Positions 1 to 12,800 are shown, counted from the stretch's first letter. The stretch is 64,000 bases of DNA from Guadua angustifolia (GCA_036346375.1 CM070515.1:21226423-21290422), one strand, 5' to 3'. Notes: generated by a model not told the origin, from the letters alone. Translations and numbers: made by a program.

Positions 1-1
1 T

Positions 2-2193
2 GACGAATCTATAAAGCCATTTGTAGGAAAAAATTTTGATGACTTGGAGGAAGCAGAGGAATTCTATAAGGCATATGCACATTCAGCCGGGTTTGGAGTT
101 CGTGTTGGTCCACATACGGATGTCAATGGTGTCACGCGATGGAAGCGATGGATGTGTTCAAAACAAGGCTTTCGGTCGGAAAAAGGTAATGGCAAGGTGG
201 ATTCTAAGAAAAGGAAATGTATTAGAAAGTTGACTAGATGTGGTTGTGAGGCAATTCTCGTTGTGAAACGCAATGAAGATAATAAGTTTAGGGTAGAGAT
301 ATTTGTGGAATCCCATACACATGAATTTGTGTCACCTAGCAAACAACATCTCATAAGGTCCAATAGAAAAATTAATGAGAAGGCCAAGCGTGCATTAATC
401 ACATGTCACAAGGGAGGCATAGGCACAAGTGGCGCATATAGATATCTTCGTATCAGTGAGGGAGGATTTGAGAATGTAGGATGCACACGAAGGGATTTGC
501 AAAACTATCATAAAGAGTTGAGAAGTTGTATTAATTCATCAGATGTTCAGATGTTTGTTGACAACCTAAGTAAGAAAAGTGAAATAAATCCTGCTTTTTA
601 TTATGACTATGTTGTTGATGAAAAGGGAAGATTAGTTCATGTATTTTGGGCAGATCCTACATGTCGAAAGAATTATTCACATTTTGGAGACATTCTTTCA
701 TTTGATTCTACATATAACACTAACCAGTACGACATGATATTCACGCCATTCACTGGAGTTAATCATCATAAGGCAAGTGTCTTGTTTGGTGCAGCATTGT
801 TAAGCAACAAGACAACCGAGACATACACTTGGTTGTTTCGTACATTCTTGAAAGCAATGGATGGAGTTGCACCAAGGCTCATAGTTACCGATGAAGCTAC
901 TAGCATGAAGAATGCAATTGCCAGTGTATTCCCCGCTAGCATACATAAGTTATGCATGTGGCACATTTTGCAAAAGCTTCCATCAAAGGTACCACCACAT
1001 ATGAGGGAAAACCTTTTACTTTACCAACGTTTTAACTCATGTGTATGGGCCTCAGAAACTCTAGAGGAATTTGAGCATCAGTGGTCTTCTATTATTTGTG
1101 AGTTTGGTTTGGAAAGTAATGAATGGTTGATTACTCGGTATGCAATTTGTGCATCATGGGTACCAGCATTCTTTAAAGATGTCTTCTTAGCAGGAATCCA
1201 TAGAACCACTTCGAGGTCAGAAAGTGCAAACTCTTTTTTCAACCGTTTCATTGGATATAAAAATGCATTGGTGGAGTTTTGGATAAGATTTGTTAATGCA
1301 GTGGAGGAACAATGCCATAATCAGCTAGAAGCAGACAATGCCACGTTGCATATAATGCCTGTGTTACAGACTAGTTGGGCAATGGAGAAGCATGCAAGTG
1401 AGGTTTTCACATTCACTATCTTCTCTGAATTCGAGAAAGAAATTATAGCGACAAGGATATTTGCAACATGGAGAGCATTGCTACGTGGGGAGTGGAAGAT
1501 CTCAGCGGTTAATGATGGCTCCATGAAGGTGAGAGAGTGCGCTACAATATTTCAACAAAGAACGCTAGTTGCTCTTGTATGTTCTTTGAGTCATTTGGTA
1601 TTCCTTGCTGCCATATTATCCGCGTGTTGCAAAATCCATTGCTTAAGGAGGTTCCAAGCCAATTTGTGTTAAAGAGGTGGACCAAATTGGTAACTAAGGA
1701 TGATGCCTTTGATGTAGAGGGCAATTTGTTGAAAGAAAAACCAAGGAATATGTTACAAACAGTCAATGAAAAGATGTCATCGCAAAAACGCACGAAAATG
1801 GAAGAATTAATTCACCAAGTTAGAGGGACAAATGAAGGCTTGCATATTCTTCGAGATAGGTTTTTTGCATTTGGGGATGAGATAACTCCATTGCTTTGTA
1901 AGAATGTGCTAAGTCGAACCGAAGAGATTGAAGCGTTTGTAGGTTGTTCCATCCCAAATGAAGTGAACATTCAACCACCTAATGAGGTAAAATCTGTGGG
2001 AAGGTGCAAGAGAATAAGGCCAGGACAGAAGGTAAAGAAGGATGGGAAGAAAGATGACAACATGGATAATAAAAAAAGAGGAGCGCGTATGTGTAGGTCA
2101 TGCAAAGAGATCACCTACCATGACAGACGCAATTGCCCTTTGAGAGTGAATATAGTCAGACAGAAATTATGCAAGCCTGAAACTTCTGCTTGA
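2..2193 (+). pseudogene. FAR1/FHY3-like (MULE-derived) protein, 5'-partial, frameshifted
   Basis: The reading frame is open from base 2, with no in-frame ATG near the edge, so the gene starts left of the window. Domains in order: FAR1-type zinc-binding DNA-binding domain (about 60-340), MULE transposase core (about 600-1300), a CxCxxF...GIPCCH SWIM zinc finger (about 1567-1620), and a C-terminal CxxC...C zinc knuckle (about 2090-2135). Acidic residues sit where the MULE triad is expected: DSTY near 707, TDEAT near 890, SESAN near 1220. The frame shifts by one base between about 1513 and 1540, just before the SWIM motif; a stop closes the downstream frame at 1510 and the upstream frame ends at 1672. 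There are no introns. FAR1 relatives include light-signalling transcription factors and Jittery-like transposases; which applies here cannot be told. The shift may be decay or a sequencing error, since both halves are otherwise intact. Confidence 0.88.
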
Positions 2194-2225
2194 GAGCAGA
2201 TAGAAACCTAAATTACACACTTGGA

Positions 2226-2558
2226 CTAACCGAAGAAACATGCAAAGTCAATTTTGGGACAGACTGAAACACAAAAAACGATTTCAGATTTATTGCTAGT
2301 AATAAAAGTGTCAGTACCTAAAATTGTTTCATTTCCACTACCTACTACCAGGGTGATGGCACTCCCAGACTCAGCAACTGCAGGACTCTTAAATAGGTCA
2401 AGTTGATTGGAGTCTCCAACAACACTTTCTAAGCCAGCAGACTGAAAGTCAGCATCCCAATTTGCGAATGCTGCACTAGCTTCTGATTGATTTGTGCTTT
2501 CAGAACTTATTTTCATTTTTGATGGATATACTGACCTCAAAAACTTTAGCTTCAGCAT
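2226..2558 (-). other. Possible exon fragment of an unrecognised gene
   Basis: A 110-codon minus-strand open frame, Ser/Asn/Asp-rich, with an acidic-aromatic stretch reading FANWDADFQSA. Such W-D-x-D-F motifs occur in trafficking-adaptor proteins such as epsin-like clathrin interactors, but I cannot name a family. GT and AG dinucleotides that could serve as splice sites flank it, without a convincing gene model. It lies 3' of both the FAR1-like gene and the RING fragment. From 2559 to 3380 I see no further coding feature; it may be 3' flank of the RING gene. Confidence 0.25.
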
Positions 2559-3380
2559 GGGTCTTCAGTCTATAAGCAAGTCATGAGAGGTACATAAAAG
2601 AAAATGTCAAGACTCTCACATTGGATCATCTTCAGAAGCTCTCAGAATTTTCATATATATAGCTCTCAAGATTTTACTCATTCAAACAAGATATACACCA
2701 AGTTCATGTACAACTTCTGACTACATTACACTGACTACATTACAGAAAAAAAACAAAAATTACATGACTAACATCAAGAGCATTGCTCATATGATATGCA
2801 GATAGTACTTTGGCCAACAGCAGCAAGCGTGCGAAATTTTTTTCCCCTGTACATTGTAGGACAATTTCTTTCATTCTCTTTGGCTTCTTTGAGACAGTAA
2901 ATGAATACGACAAGCGTCGGTTTGTACAATTCTTGTTTTTCTGGGCTTTGGAAAGCTGTAAAAAGGGTGATGAATGCCTGCAATATCCATACTCATTTCC
3001 CTGGATGGAAAAGAAGCAAGTGTAAGTCATGATCACCATGTGTTGCTGTAGGAGCATTGCCTGATCAGTGAGCTGACAAAAAAAGGCTACTAGTCAAAAG
3101 CACAAAAAATGTGATACCAAATTTTCCACTGAGGTAGTCCAAATTCTACCAGTCAATACACCTTTTCTCGCCGGACAAAGGAATTAACTAATATTTTTAT
3201 AGCAATAAGTTTTTAATTCTAGTTTAGGATCTGTCTATTTCATCTACCTTACTGATAAAATAGTTCATTGTCTAACTAAAGTTCTGACTGAAACAACCAT
3301 GTCCAGTGCACATACACAAGCTGTAGAGCAGATGCAACTAAATAATGATGGCAGAATACTAGAACAGAGGTATAGAACAT

Positions 3381-4080
3381 TCACAGTCTCGCTTCTTTCC
3401 ACAATAGGCTCACGTAAACGAGAGTGCCATACAAAACCTCCTCATTGCAAACTGGGCATGCCTGAATTGAAGCAAAGACATATCAGAATATCAGATAATC
3501 ATCCTATACCAGACAAACAAGCAATCAACAGTCTGTAAGGATCAAATGGAGTTCAGATAATGAATAAGAAATGGCGTATTCTGGATATTGCTTTTCTTGA
3601 GTTATATTCAAATATAGCAAGTACTCATTCATATTTTTGAAGCATTTATTTTTAGCATTTAGCATCTATACGCAGAAGACAAAAATTTCTATTTTTGGAT
3701 TGTATAGGTATCATATCAAAATAAAATGGAACTTTACCTTGTTGATCTTAAGCCAGCGAGTTATGCAGTCTGCATGGTAACAATGGCTGCAGGGCAATCT
3801 TATCAACTTCTGTCGGCTTTTATAGGTCGATTTGCAGATCACACATCTGCATGGAGATATCATATAGTAATATGTTTTTCAGCCAACCTAGTAATATGGC
3901 TACTGCTAATTTCAAAAAAGATGAGCAGATCTAAGGGGTAAAATTAACCGTAACATACTCATCATGATTCTTTTTCCTGGAGAAGTTCCACTTATTCTTA
4001 AAAGGCACCAAATAGCATATCAGGTCATCAGGCAATCCTCTGGATTGCATTCCTACTGCATCCCCTAATGCTTGTAGTTG
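3381..4080 (-). pseudogene. RING-H2 E3 ubiquitin ligase, BIG BROTHER-like, last three exons only
   Basis: Three minus-strand exons, 4080-3959, 3846-3738 and 3461-3381, join in phase through consensus sites (ttgcag acceptor; gtatgt and gtaaag donors) to give 103 residues and a stop. Exon 1 carries the LQALGDAVG..SRGL segment that precedes the RING in BIG BROTHER-related ligases. Exons 2-3 form a complete C3H2C3 RING-H2 finger: C-x2-C-x14-C-x-H-x2-H-x2-C-x10-C-x2-C, all eight zinc ligands present. Such proteins transfer ubiquitin from an E2 to a substrate; BIG BROTHER limits organ growth in Arabidopsis (family knowledge). Oddity: the 5' exons encoding most of the usual protein are not found between 4081 and the next gene at 6170. 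I infer a truncated gene or captured fragment; a distant first exon cannot be excluded. Confidence 0.82.
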
Positions 4081-4189
4081 CTGCAAAAATTACAAAATAA
4101 TATAAAATTAATTTCCTAGAAATGAGACTATTATACGATCCAAAAGAAGTGATAGATTTCAATTATAATGTGTCTTTTTTTTTTATGAA

Positions 4190-4500
4190 ACGTGAATATC
4201 AAGACCAACTCGACGGTGGGGACGATCAGGGCGCCCGCCCGACGGTGAGGAGGAGCCGGGCGTGGGGGGCGGGCGCCGCGCGCCACGGGGGGATGAGCTG
4301 GCGCGCCAGCGGCGGGAAGGGAAGGAGGCGTCGCTCCGGGCTTGGGGAGGAGCCGGGCGCACCGCCCCGCACGCGATCGGTTGGGGAGGTCTTCTGCGTG
4401 GGGAGTTTGCACGGGGAGGAGGAGCACGAAGCGATCGGGGGAGTTTTTTGCACAAGAGAAGAAGACGAATAGGCATGACGCGAGAGGCGGAATAGTTTTT
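4190..4500. other. GC-rich island, possible 5' UTR/promoter remnant
   Basis: A roughly 300-bp CpG-dense block in an otherwise AT-rich stretch. Open frames exist on both strands but are Pro/Arg/Ala-rich, as expected from composition alone. It lies immediately 5' of the RING exons on the minus strand, so it may be the leader of that gene with the intervening coding exons lost. This is inference. Confidence 0.3.
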
Positions 4501-4622
4501 AGGGGGTTTTGTGTAAAATGGATTAAGTGGTATAGGGGATTCCCACCTTGCTCAATTAGATCAGCTGATTCTTCATCCAATGGCTAATGACAGGAGTTAG
4601 CATTTTAACACCGAGTAGCCCA

Positions 4623-4631
4623 TTATATATA

Positions 4632-4672
<41 letters not shown>
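4623..4672. repeat. (TA)n microsatellite
   Basis: About 50 bp of almost pure TA dinucleotide repeat with one TT interruption. Confidence 0.95.
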
Positions 4673-4674
<2 letters not shown>

Positions 4675-6169
4675 ATAACTAAATACGTGGTATTGGTAAT
4701 TATATAATAAACTATATTTAAATTTAGATACTACGCCACCGGTGATAAATATCGTGCCTCTACTCAACATCAATATATATATTTTTTTAAAAATGTTACA
4801 GTACCACAATATTTTTTTAATTTTTTTAATTGTGCGGTGTAGCGGAGGGGAGCCGCGGCAAAACTAATGCATCACTCCTTGTGTGTTGCATTGCTAATGC
4901 AACGCTCCCCGTGCACAACATTAGCATTGCAGCGCATAGGGAGAGCGGGATTGCGGGCTCGGGGGCTATATCTGTAAAATAAATCGCACATAGACTAATT
5001 CTAAAAAATAATTTCTCGAGGGCTAACACAGGGAAAATTCTATTGTTTAGGCTTGCAGCCACTACTATCTGCATTACTGGTAAAGAAAATGCCGCATTTG
5101 ACTTACTAGTAAGTATACACATCTGATCTGCGTGAGAAAGAAATACTAGAAAATCATTTTACATTAAAAGTATTAGAAAACTAAATGAAGTGAACAAAAT
5201 TAAGAGTAACCAAAAGGTTTGGTCGTTTCGTTACATGTAGGCTTGGATGGTCTGAAGCAGTTGCCTGGGACAAAAGTTGCTTACAAATGTAGTTTAGCAA
5301 TAATTTCATCAAATAATTTGCAGTTAAGTGAAAACTTATATTTCGATGTATAATAATAGGTTTGGTCGAACATGTGTAGTTCCATGAAATTTAATCGAAG
5401 AAAAATGATTCAGAAGACCTAACAAACCAACATATGGGCTCAATGGCCCACTAATATTTGGGATTTGATAAGCATCAGTCGGATGTTTTATGTTCAAAAA
5501 TCATCCAAAATGTACGTCGTTTGATCTACTCAAGATTGGTGAGTTTTGATCTACTCACTAACGGGTTTTTCATCTCATAGTTGGGTCATTCAATCCAATA
5601 GTCCAAAATTTGAATGTTATTTATCACAGAACCATCTAGGAGATAGCTATCTAACATTTTACAGGTGACGTTCAATCTGACGAGCTCGCGATGACCACGA
5701 ATGCCAAACACCCGACACTGTGGACAACATTCTCTGAATTTCTTCGTCAGACACTCGACAGTCCCTGCATGGATACAATCATACAATACGAGTAGTTCAA
5801 TTACGAGTTACTTTTAAGATGTTAAGTGGATAGAGGGAGAAGTGTTTTCTTCCTCAGAAGTAAAACTGTAAAACGCACAGTTGCAACGAGGCAAGATTGC
5901 AAAAAATAGTTAGCCACTGGCCGTCCATGCTGAAACAGTCTAGTGGTCGTTGTGTCATGGCGGGAAACGAGAATGAACCAACTCCCAAATTAACCTGACT
6001 TCCTGAAATCTCTCTCCTCCTCTGCTTCCCCAAATAAACAAGGCCACCTCTCCCTCCGCTCCCTTGCTCTTTCTCCATCCTCTCTGCCTTTGCCGAGGTA
6101 AGGGCAGAGGGATAGAGAAAGAAGCAAAAGAAATTCCTTTCTTTTTTTTTTAAGGAAAGATTGTCGACC
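4673..6169. other. Intergenic; upstream region of PME1
   Basis: AT-rich, no supported gene. A cluster of short direct and inverted copies around 'taatgca' lies at about 4863-4935. The last 110 bp before the PME1 ATG (about 6050-6150) are CT-rich, like a plant 5' UTR. I see no convincing TATA box. Confidence 0.5.
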
Positions 6170-8216
6170 ATGTCAACAGCCTTCTCGGACTTCGGTCCGC
6201 TCACCGAGCGCCGGCGTGCGGAGAAGCAGCGGCAGCAGCGCCGGCGCTTCATGATCGCCGGCGGCGGCGCGTCGGTCATTCTTATCCTCATTGTCATGGG
6301 CGGCGCGGCCGTTGCCTACAACGCTACCTCCAAGGATGATGGCTCCTCTTCCCCGTCCGGCGGCGGCGGCTCGCACTCGAACATGCGTGGCGTGTCCAAG
6401 AGCATCGAGATGATGTGCGCGCAGACGGACTACAGGGACGCCTGCGAGAAGAGCCTCGCCAAAGCCGCGAACGCCAGCGCGTCGTCGCCCAAGGACATCG
6501 TCCGCGCCGCCGTGTCGGTGATCGGCGACGCCATCGAGAAGGCGTTCGACCGTTCGGGGCTGATCGTCAGCAACGACCCCCGCGTGAAGGCCGCCGTCGC
6601 CGACTGCAAGGAGATCTACGAGAACGCCAGGGACGACCTCGCGCGCACGCTCAGGGGCATCGACGCGGGCGGCATGGAAGGGATCACCAAGCGCGGGTAC
6701 CAGCTCCGCGTGTGGCTGAGCGCGGTGATCGCGCACCAGGAGACGTGCATCGACGGGTTCCCCGACGGTGACCTCAAGACGAAGATGAGGAACGCCATGG
6801 AGTCCGGGAGGGAGCTGACGAGCAACGCGCTGGCCATCATCGAGAAGGCCTCGTCATTCCCGGCCTCGCTCAACATCCCAGCAATGGCCAACCACCGGCG
6901 GTTGCTCGTGAAGCTTCCAGCGGAAGAGATGGACAAGCAGCCCAAGGTGGTCCACCGGGTGGATTCCCCCCCGCTGTGGGTGAACAGGCAAGTGAGGAGG
7001 AGGCTTCTCAAGGACAAGTTCCAGAACAACCTCAAGCCCGACGCCGTGGTGGCCAAGGACGGCAGCGGCAAGTTCAAGACCATCAACGACGCGCTCAGCG
7101 CCATGCCCAAGAAGTACACTGGAAGGTGCGCGCGCGCGTGCACGGCTGCAAGCATGTTCAACGTTCCTCACATCAAACATGAATGCCCACGAAAGCTTGA
7201 GCATGTATACGTCGTGCTAATAAGCAAGCGATGATGGTGTTTTTTGCTCTTTTGTTCGCGTCAGGTACGTGATTTACGTGAAGGAAGGGGTCTACGAGGA
7301 GTACGTGACAATCAGCAAGAGCATGGTGAACGTGACCATGTACGGCGACGGTGCCAAGAACACCATCGTTACCGGGAACAAGAACTTCGTCGACGGCCTC
7401 ACCACCTTCAAAACCGCAACCTTCAGTAAGAGCAAACGTCACCATCAGCGCGCCTCATGTGTACTGTACGTGGCCTCACTGACACGTGCGTGCGCGCACG
7501 TTAAATTGTACGCAGATGCGCTAGGCGACGGCTTCATGGGCATCGCCCTGGGGTTCCGCAACACGGCCGGCGCGGCGAAGCACCAGGCGGTGGCGCTGCT
7601 GGTGCAGTCGGATAAGTCCATCTTCCTCAACTGCCGCATGGAGGCGTACCAGGACACGCTCTACGCGCACTCCAAGATGCAGTTCTACCGCAACTGCGTC
7701 ATCACCGGCACCATCGACTTCATCTTCGGCGACGCGGCCGCGGTGTTCCAGAACTGCGTCCTCACCCTCCGCCGCCCGCTCGACAACCAGCAGAACATCG
7801 CCATGGCGCAGGGCCGCGCCGACGGCCGCGAGACCACGGGGTTCGTGCTCCAGCACTGCCGCTTCACCGCCGAGTCAGCGCTCAAGGACGCGTCCCGCCC
7901 CGCCATCCGCAGCTACCTCGCCCGCCCGTGGCGCGAGTACTCCCGCACGCTCATCATGGACTCCGACATCCCGGGGTTCATCGACAAGGCCGGGTACCTG
8001 CCGTGGAACGGCGACTTCGGGCTCAAGAAGCTGTGGTACGCAGAGTACGCCAACAAGGGGCCCGGCGCCGACACGGCGGGCCGCGTCAAGTGGCCGGGGT
8101 ACAAGAAGGTGATCAGCAAGGCGGAGGCCACCAAGTTCACCGTGCAGAGCTTCTTGCACGCGGAGCCGTGGATCAAGTCCACTGGCACGCCGGTGAAGTA
8201 CGGGATGTGGGCGTGA
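6170..8216 (+). CDS. PMEI-pectin methylesterase, type II membrane anchored (PME1)
   Basis: Pectinesterase: de-esterifies homogalacturonan in the cell wall. Exons 6170-7125, 7265-7425 and 7516-8216 join at gtgcgc/cag and gtaaga/cag sites to exactly 605 codons plus TGA. The ATG at 6170 is the first in frame. Order: basic cytosolic tail, one membrane segment (about residues 27-49), Gly/Ser linker, PMEI pro-domain (Cys83, Cys92, Cys146, Cys193), two RRLL subtilase processing motifs (243-246 and 277-280), then catalytic domain (about 286-605). Active-site motifs are present: HQAVAL with Gln396, YQDTL with Gln418 and Asp419, DFIFG with Asp440, and the Arg-Pro-Trp motif. Oddity: that motif reads LARPW instead of the usual LGRPW. 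The pro-domain normally keeps the enzyme inactive until cleaved in the Golgi. The first intron is short and GC-rich. It is convergent with PME2. Confidence 0.95.
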
Positions 8217-8612
8217 TAAAAATTTGTGGTGGACACCTGCGCGCGCGCGCGATTCTGAGGTGATCGAGGATGTGACGTTCATGGAAGAACAGGGGATGAT
8301 TTAGATTTGATGATGGTTGGTCCTTAAGTGTGGAATTGTTCAGTTGGTAGGAGCTTGTTGATCGATGGATAGGTGCTGTTGTGATGGTATATATACTTGT
8401 ATGTACTGGTTTGATACTGTACATGCATCATGCATAGCAATTTCTTGTGACCCAAAACTCTGATTCTTGAGAAAACAACGAATGGAAGAGGATTAACATG
8501 GCACATTCGCGTAGGATTGTTAATGCACAGCGGCATATTGAAGCGACGACAGAATTTCATTACGTGACGGCGTTTTACCTTTTGTGGCAATAGTATCTAC
8601 ATTTGCAATTTA
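8217..8612. other. 3' flank of PME1
   Basis: Probable 3' UTR, including a (CG)n run near 8239-8250 just after the stop codon. No other feature. Confidence 0.5.
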
Positions 8613-8843
8613 AGAACTGTTTATTTTTGCTTTTAATTTTGAATTCTGACCCTATCAACAGAATGAAAAACAAATAACCCAATTGTAAGAATCGATTCTC
8701 ACAATTCAACCCATCCATATACACTAGAATTCACAATCCACTTCATATATGTTTTTGGATTTCAGATTTTGGAGAATTAGTTTCTCTACAATTACAATCC
8801 AGAATCAGCTTTTAAAGAATTCAAAGCAAAAACAAATAGACCC
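8613..8843. mobile_element. Tourist-like MITE, 231 bp
   Basis: Flanked by TTA at 8610-8612 and 8844-8846. The termini are imperfect inverted repeats: left AGAACTGTTTATTTTTGC, right (complement) GGGTCTATTTGTTTTTGC, followed by matching GAATTCT blocks. No coding capacity. Size, TTA target and terminus fit PIF/Harbinger-derived Tourist MITEs. Confidence 0.7.
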
Positions 8844-8846
8844 TTA

Positions 8847-9876
8847 AAAAGGAGTTGGTAGTATAATGTCCGTTCTCACCTCTCCTTTTCACCACCTTCA
8901 AAAATTTCTAACAAAAAATAAAAAAAATGATATACCAACAATTCAATCTTCTTAAAAATTCTCTAAAAAGAATAAAAAAAAGAAGTAGTTTCGAGCATGT
9001 GCACGAAGCCAACGGCAAAGAAATGCGACGCAACCAATCATGGAGACGGAGCCGAGGGTATAAATTAGATAGACCGACGCCGATTCGATATGTATGAGTT
9101 CCTCAGCCTCTCCACTCTTCTATACCCCTCATCACGAATGTTGGAACTCATACTTTATTAATACTAATATAAAAGAGGTGAATGGTGATGGTACCTCAGC
9201 CCTCCACTCTTCTTTCTACCTCTCTAGTAGGAAATGTCTAAAAATAACAGAAAAACCATTTCCTAACAGGCCAACACCCTTCCTCTCCCCTCTCCCGAAA
9301 CATCACTAACAGAGAAACAGTAAAACCATCTCCCAGTAAACAAAGTAACTTAAATAGAAATTGTGTCGTATTATCACAACGAAGTTTGATTGGGCTCAGT
9401 GGCAGTGGAGCTGAGGGCACGACAGTAGAAGCACAATGCCAGTTTGTCGGAGCTCAACCTGTCACAACGGTGAACTCAACATCCAACGGTAATAGTATTT
9501 TTTATCTGTAGCTAACATTTAGCTAATTTTTGCTATAAACTCCTGCCGGCTAAATCATAATCTCGAGTATATTGGAAGTTTTACTTGCAAACGCCGCCAT
9601 GCATGTGTATTCTCAACGCAGAGTAATGGAAGTAGAAAACAAAAACAAAACACAAACGTGCAAACAAAATCAAATTGCAAATGTCCACCACTTCAATAGA
9701 TTTGTTTGTACTAACTCTGTTGCATTTAGGAACCACCACCAATTAAACAGGTAATTAATCTCCCAAAGATTATACACCATTTGTTTCTTATATTTCCCAC
9801 GCGCATAGTATGTATTGTACTACCATGATATTTCTACTTCTATACCCCTCATCACGAATCATCAAGATGACAAGAT
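8847..9876. other. Intergenic between convergent PME genes
   Basis: AT-rich with no gene. It contains small duplications: a CTCCACTCTTCT block near 9109 recurs near 9203, and a 23-bp block is shared with the PME2 3' flank (separate entry). Confidence 0.5.
9117..9859 (+). repeat. 23-bp direct repeat, copies 720 bp apart
   Basis: Positions 9117-9139 and 9837-9859 are identical (begins CTTCTATACCCC, ends ATCACGAAT). The second copy lies 18 bp from the PME2 stop codon on its 3' side. Confidence 0.85.
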
Positions 9877-12800
9877 TCAAGACGTGAGTCCGGCCGTGAA
9901 CTTGACGCCGGTGGGCGGCAACCACATGTTGCCCTCGATGAACTGCGCCACGGTGAAGTTGCTGGCCTGCGCGGGGCTCGTCATCACGTGGTACCCTGGC
10001 CACCTGACCCTCCCGCTGACGCCGGCGCCGGGCCCCGTGTTCATGTACTCCCCGTAGTACAGCGTGTCGAGCGCGAACTCGCCGTCCCACGCGAGCCACC
10101 CCTCGGGGCGCACCACGGCGCCGATGTACGACTGCATGAACACCACCCGGGAGTACTGCTTCCAAGGCCGGCCGAGGTACGTCTGCGTCGCAGCGGCGGC
10201 GCCGGTCTGATTGCTGCCCTGCGCACGGAGGAGGTCGTCGTGGGCGGAGACGTTGCAGAACTGGAAGGCGAAGCCGGTGGTCATGTTGGCGTCGAGGCGG
10301 CCCTGCGCGGTGACGGAGTTCTTCTGGTTGGGCAGCGGGAGGCGGGTGAGGAGGAGGCAGTTCTGGAAGACGGCGGCGGCGTTGCCGAAGACGAAGTCGA
10401 CGGTGCCGGTGACGCGGCAGTCTCGGTAGAACTGGCGGAGCGAGTGCGCGTAGAGCGTGTCCTGGTACCCCTCGAAGGCGCAGCGGTAGAAGACGGAGAG
10501 GTCCGAGTCACACCGCAGCGCCACAGCCTGGTGCTTCGCCGGCCCCGCCGTGTTCTCGAACGTCAGGTCCCGCGCGATGAACCCCTTGCCGTTCACAGCT
10601 GCATGCATGCACGCGCCAGCAGGTCAGAAAAAAAGAAAAGAAAAAAAGATTACTATGTCTAGTATAATTACTACTCCTACGATTTCACAAAAGTTTGTTA
10701 GTTTAGACTTTAGAATACGTACCGTCAAACCTACTTTTATAATACTGTAATTTTATTAAGTTTTTAAAATATATTATAATAAAAATTAATAATTAAAGTT
10801 TTAAAAACGATGTCTGAAACAGTAATTATTTATGACTGGAGTGAGGACAAGGAACTTACTGTTATTTCAACTCTCCACCTCAATGGTGTCTATAGAATTA
10901 ATTACGCCAACTAAGCAAAAATCGATGTGGCATAGGAGTTAAGGAAGGAGAGAAGGAAAACGAAGAAACCGTGTCTCATGCAAGAAACTGGTCATGACGG
11001 TACAAGACTCAAGAAACTAGCAAAATCAGTTGACATTTACTGCTTACTAAGTCAGTATTTGTGGTGCATGCATTGGTTTATTGCTCTCATGCATTGCTTT
11101 ATTGCTCTCTCCCTCCTCTAGACACTACTTATGGAAACCATGGGTTGGGAAACTATGCATTGGTTTATTGCTCTCTCTCCCCTTTAGACACTACTCATAG
11201 ACACCATGGGTTGGGACTGCCCTAATGTATCAAATGATTTGAATGGACTGTTCACTGGTTAGTAACACAGTAACTACATGTGATTTGCAGTCGGCCGGTC
11301 ACAAGGATGTAGTACCCAATGCATGTGATTTGCACCTGTTCGTGCCGCTTGAGTGCTTGACTGCATGAGTACAGGGCAGTGAGACAGTGATGTGAGGTTC
11401 GCCGGATCGGGAAACTAAGGGCCCACAGATGATATGGCCACTTAATTGAGCCAGTCAGAGCGCTTGTCGCCGATCGGACGACGCGACGTTAATCAATTCG
11501 ATCATGCAACAGCTAGTCCTGATGAATTATCACCAGCTCGGCCAGATTGAGGAGGTTTCTTAATAGAAATTTTACCGAGTAGTACTGTCATAAATAATTA
11601 TCGTTTTTAATGGAAGCTGCACGCGCGGCTTCATCGTAGTGGCCGATCGACTGGACGCCAATCCGAGAAATCAAGGTATGCACATGCCATGCTGATCCGT
11701 AGCCTGGACCTGGATGACCAGAAGCAAAAGACACACAGATTCCTGAGGCGCTGCAGCTTTAAGCTAGGCCAGCAGTCCAGCACCAGCCAACTAACTCCAG
11801 CATGTTGTGTCGGTGATCTCTGCGTGTGCCGGACTGCCGGTGCGCCCGATCTTTTTTCGGAATGGACCTTACAAATACACAATGTCATATGCCACACCCG
11901 GGAGCTTGATAGCTTTTTAAACAGCTGCCAAGCATAAAGAGCTTGGTAAGGTTGCTGTGAAGTACAGGAAGCTCGATAGAAGGCCTTCCAAGCATGTGAG
12001 CTCCTTTCGAGATTGAGGAGAGCACGGTAGCAAGATAGCTCCGATATTACTACCACAATCAGCTAGTTTGCCACGAACATAGGAAGCTACCGTACGAGCT
12101 TCCTCAGCACGACATGTGATATATATTATTTGCTATACTTTTCGGAATAGAAGAGAGAATAACTTTTTGTAAATTTATTTGGAAGACGATTAGATTTGAA
12201 AAAAAATAGCTACGAGAAGACTTGAAAAGCCAGGGACTCTGCGTGCTGCGGTGTCGCTGGAAAAGAAAATCATGCCGTGCACCACATAAAATCTTGCGAC
12301 TCACATACACATCCAATAAAATGTACCACCAGTGGAGCTTGAACAAAATTGATGGGCGCCGGCCAGGCCAAGCACAATAAAATTTCGTAGGTTCACGTCG
12401 GTAGAGCTTGGCAAGTGCCCCGTGCCCCCGTGGTGAGCCAGCCAGCCAGCCCGCGGATATCGTCTACAATATGTTCATTAAATTCGCTGCTGCATGGCAA
12501 CCACCAGAAGCTGTGTTAATGCTGCATTGCTGCATGCTGTGTATTTAAGGCGATCGATCGAGAGGGAAGTGGTAGGACTTGAATGTACCGCACGGCTAAG
12601 ATGAGAGGAATATTGTATCTGGTATGGACGCATACCTGTGTATATATATACACTTATACATCCTCTTAGAGTCTGCTAGCCATTTGCACGTACGCCTCCG
12701 CCAGAAGCGAGGCACAAGAACAGTGGATAATAACTATCTGCTTTAAGATGCACGCAAAAAAATCAGTAATAACGCGGCACTGCATCAAGTCATACATGCC

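Noticed and set aside
4131..4580. 149-codon minus-strand frame over the GC-rich island
   Set aside because: Pro/Arg/Ala-rich low-complexity translation without motifs; open on several frames at once.
6173..6771. Long open frames on the other strand and other frame of PME1 exon 1 (also over PME2 exon 1)
   Set aside because: Arg/Ala/Val-rich shadows of GC-rich coding exons; the PMEI-PME frame with its splice sites explains the region.
7121..7515. Reading through the PME1 introns as coding
   Set aside because: The second intron has a length divisible by three and no stop, so the frame is open. However, consensus GT-AG sites and the conserved family sequence across the joins show that both are introns.
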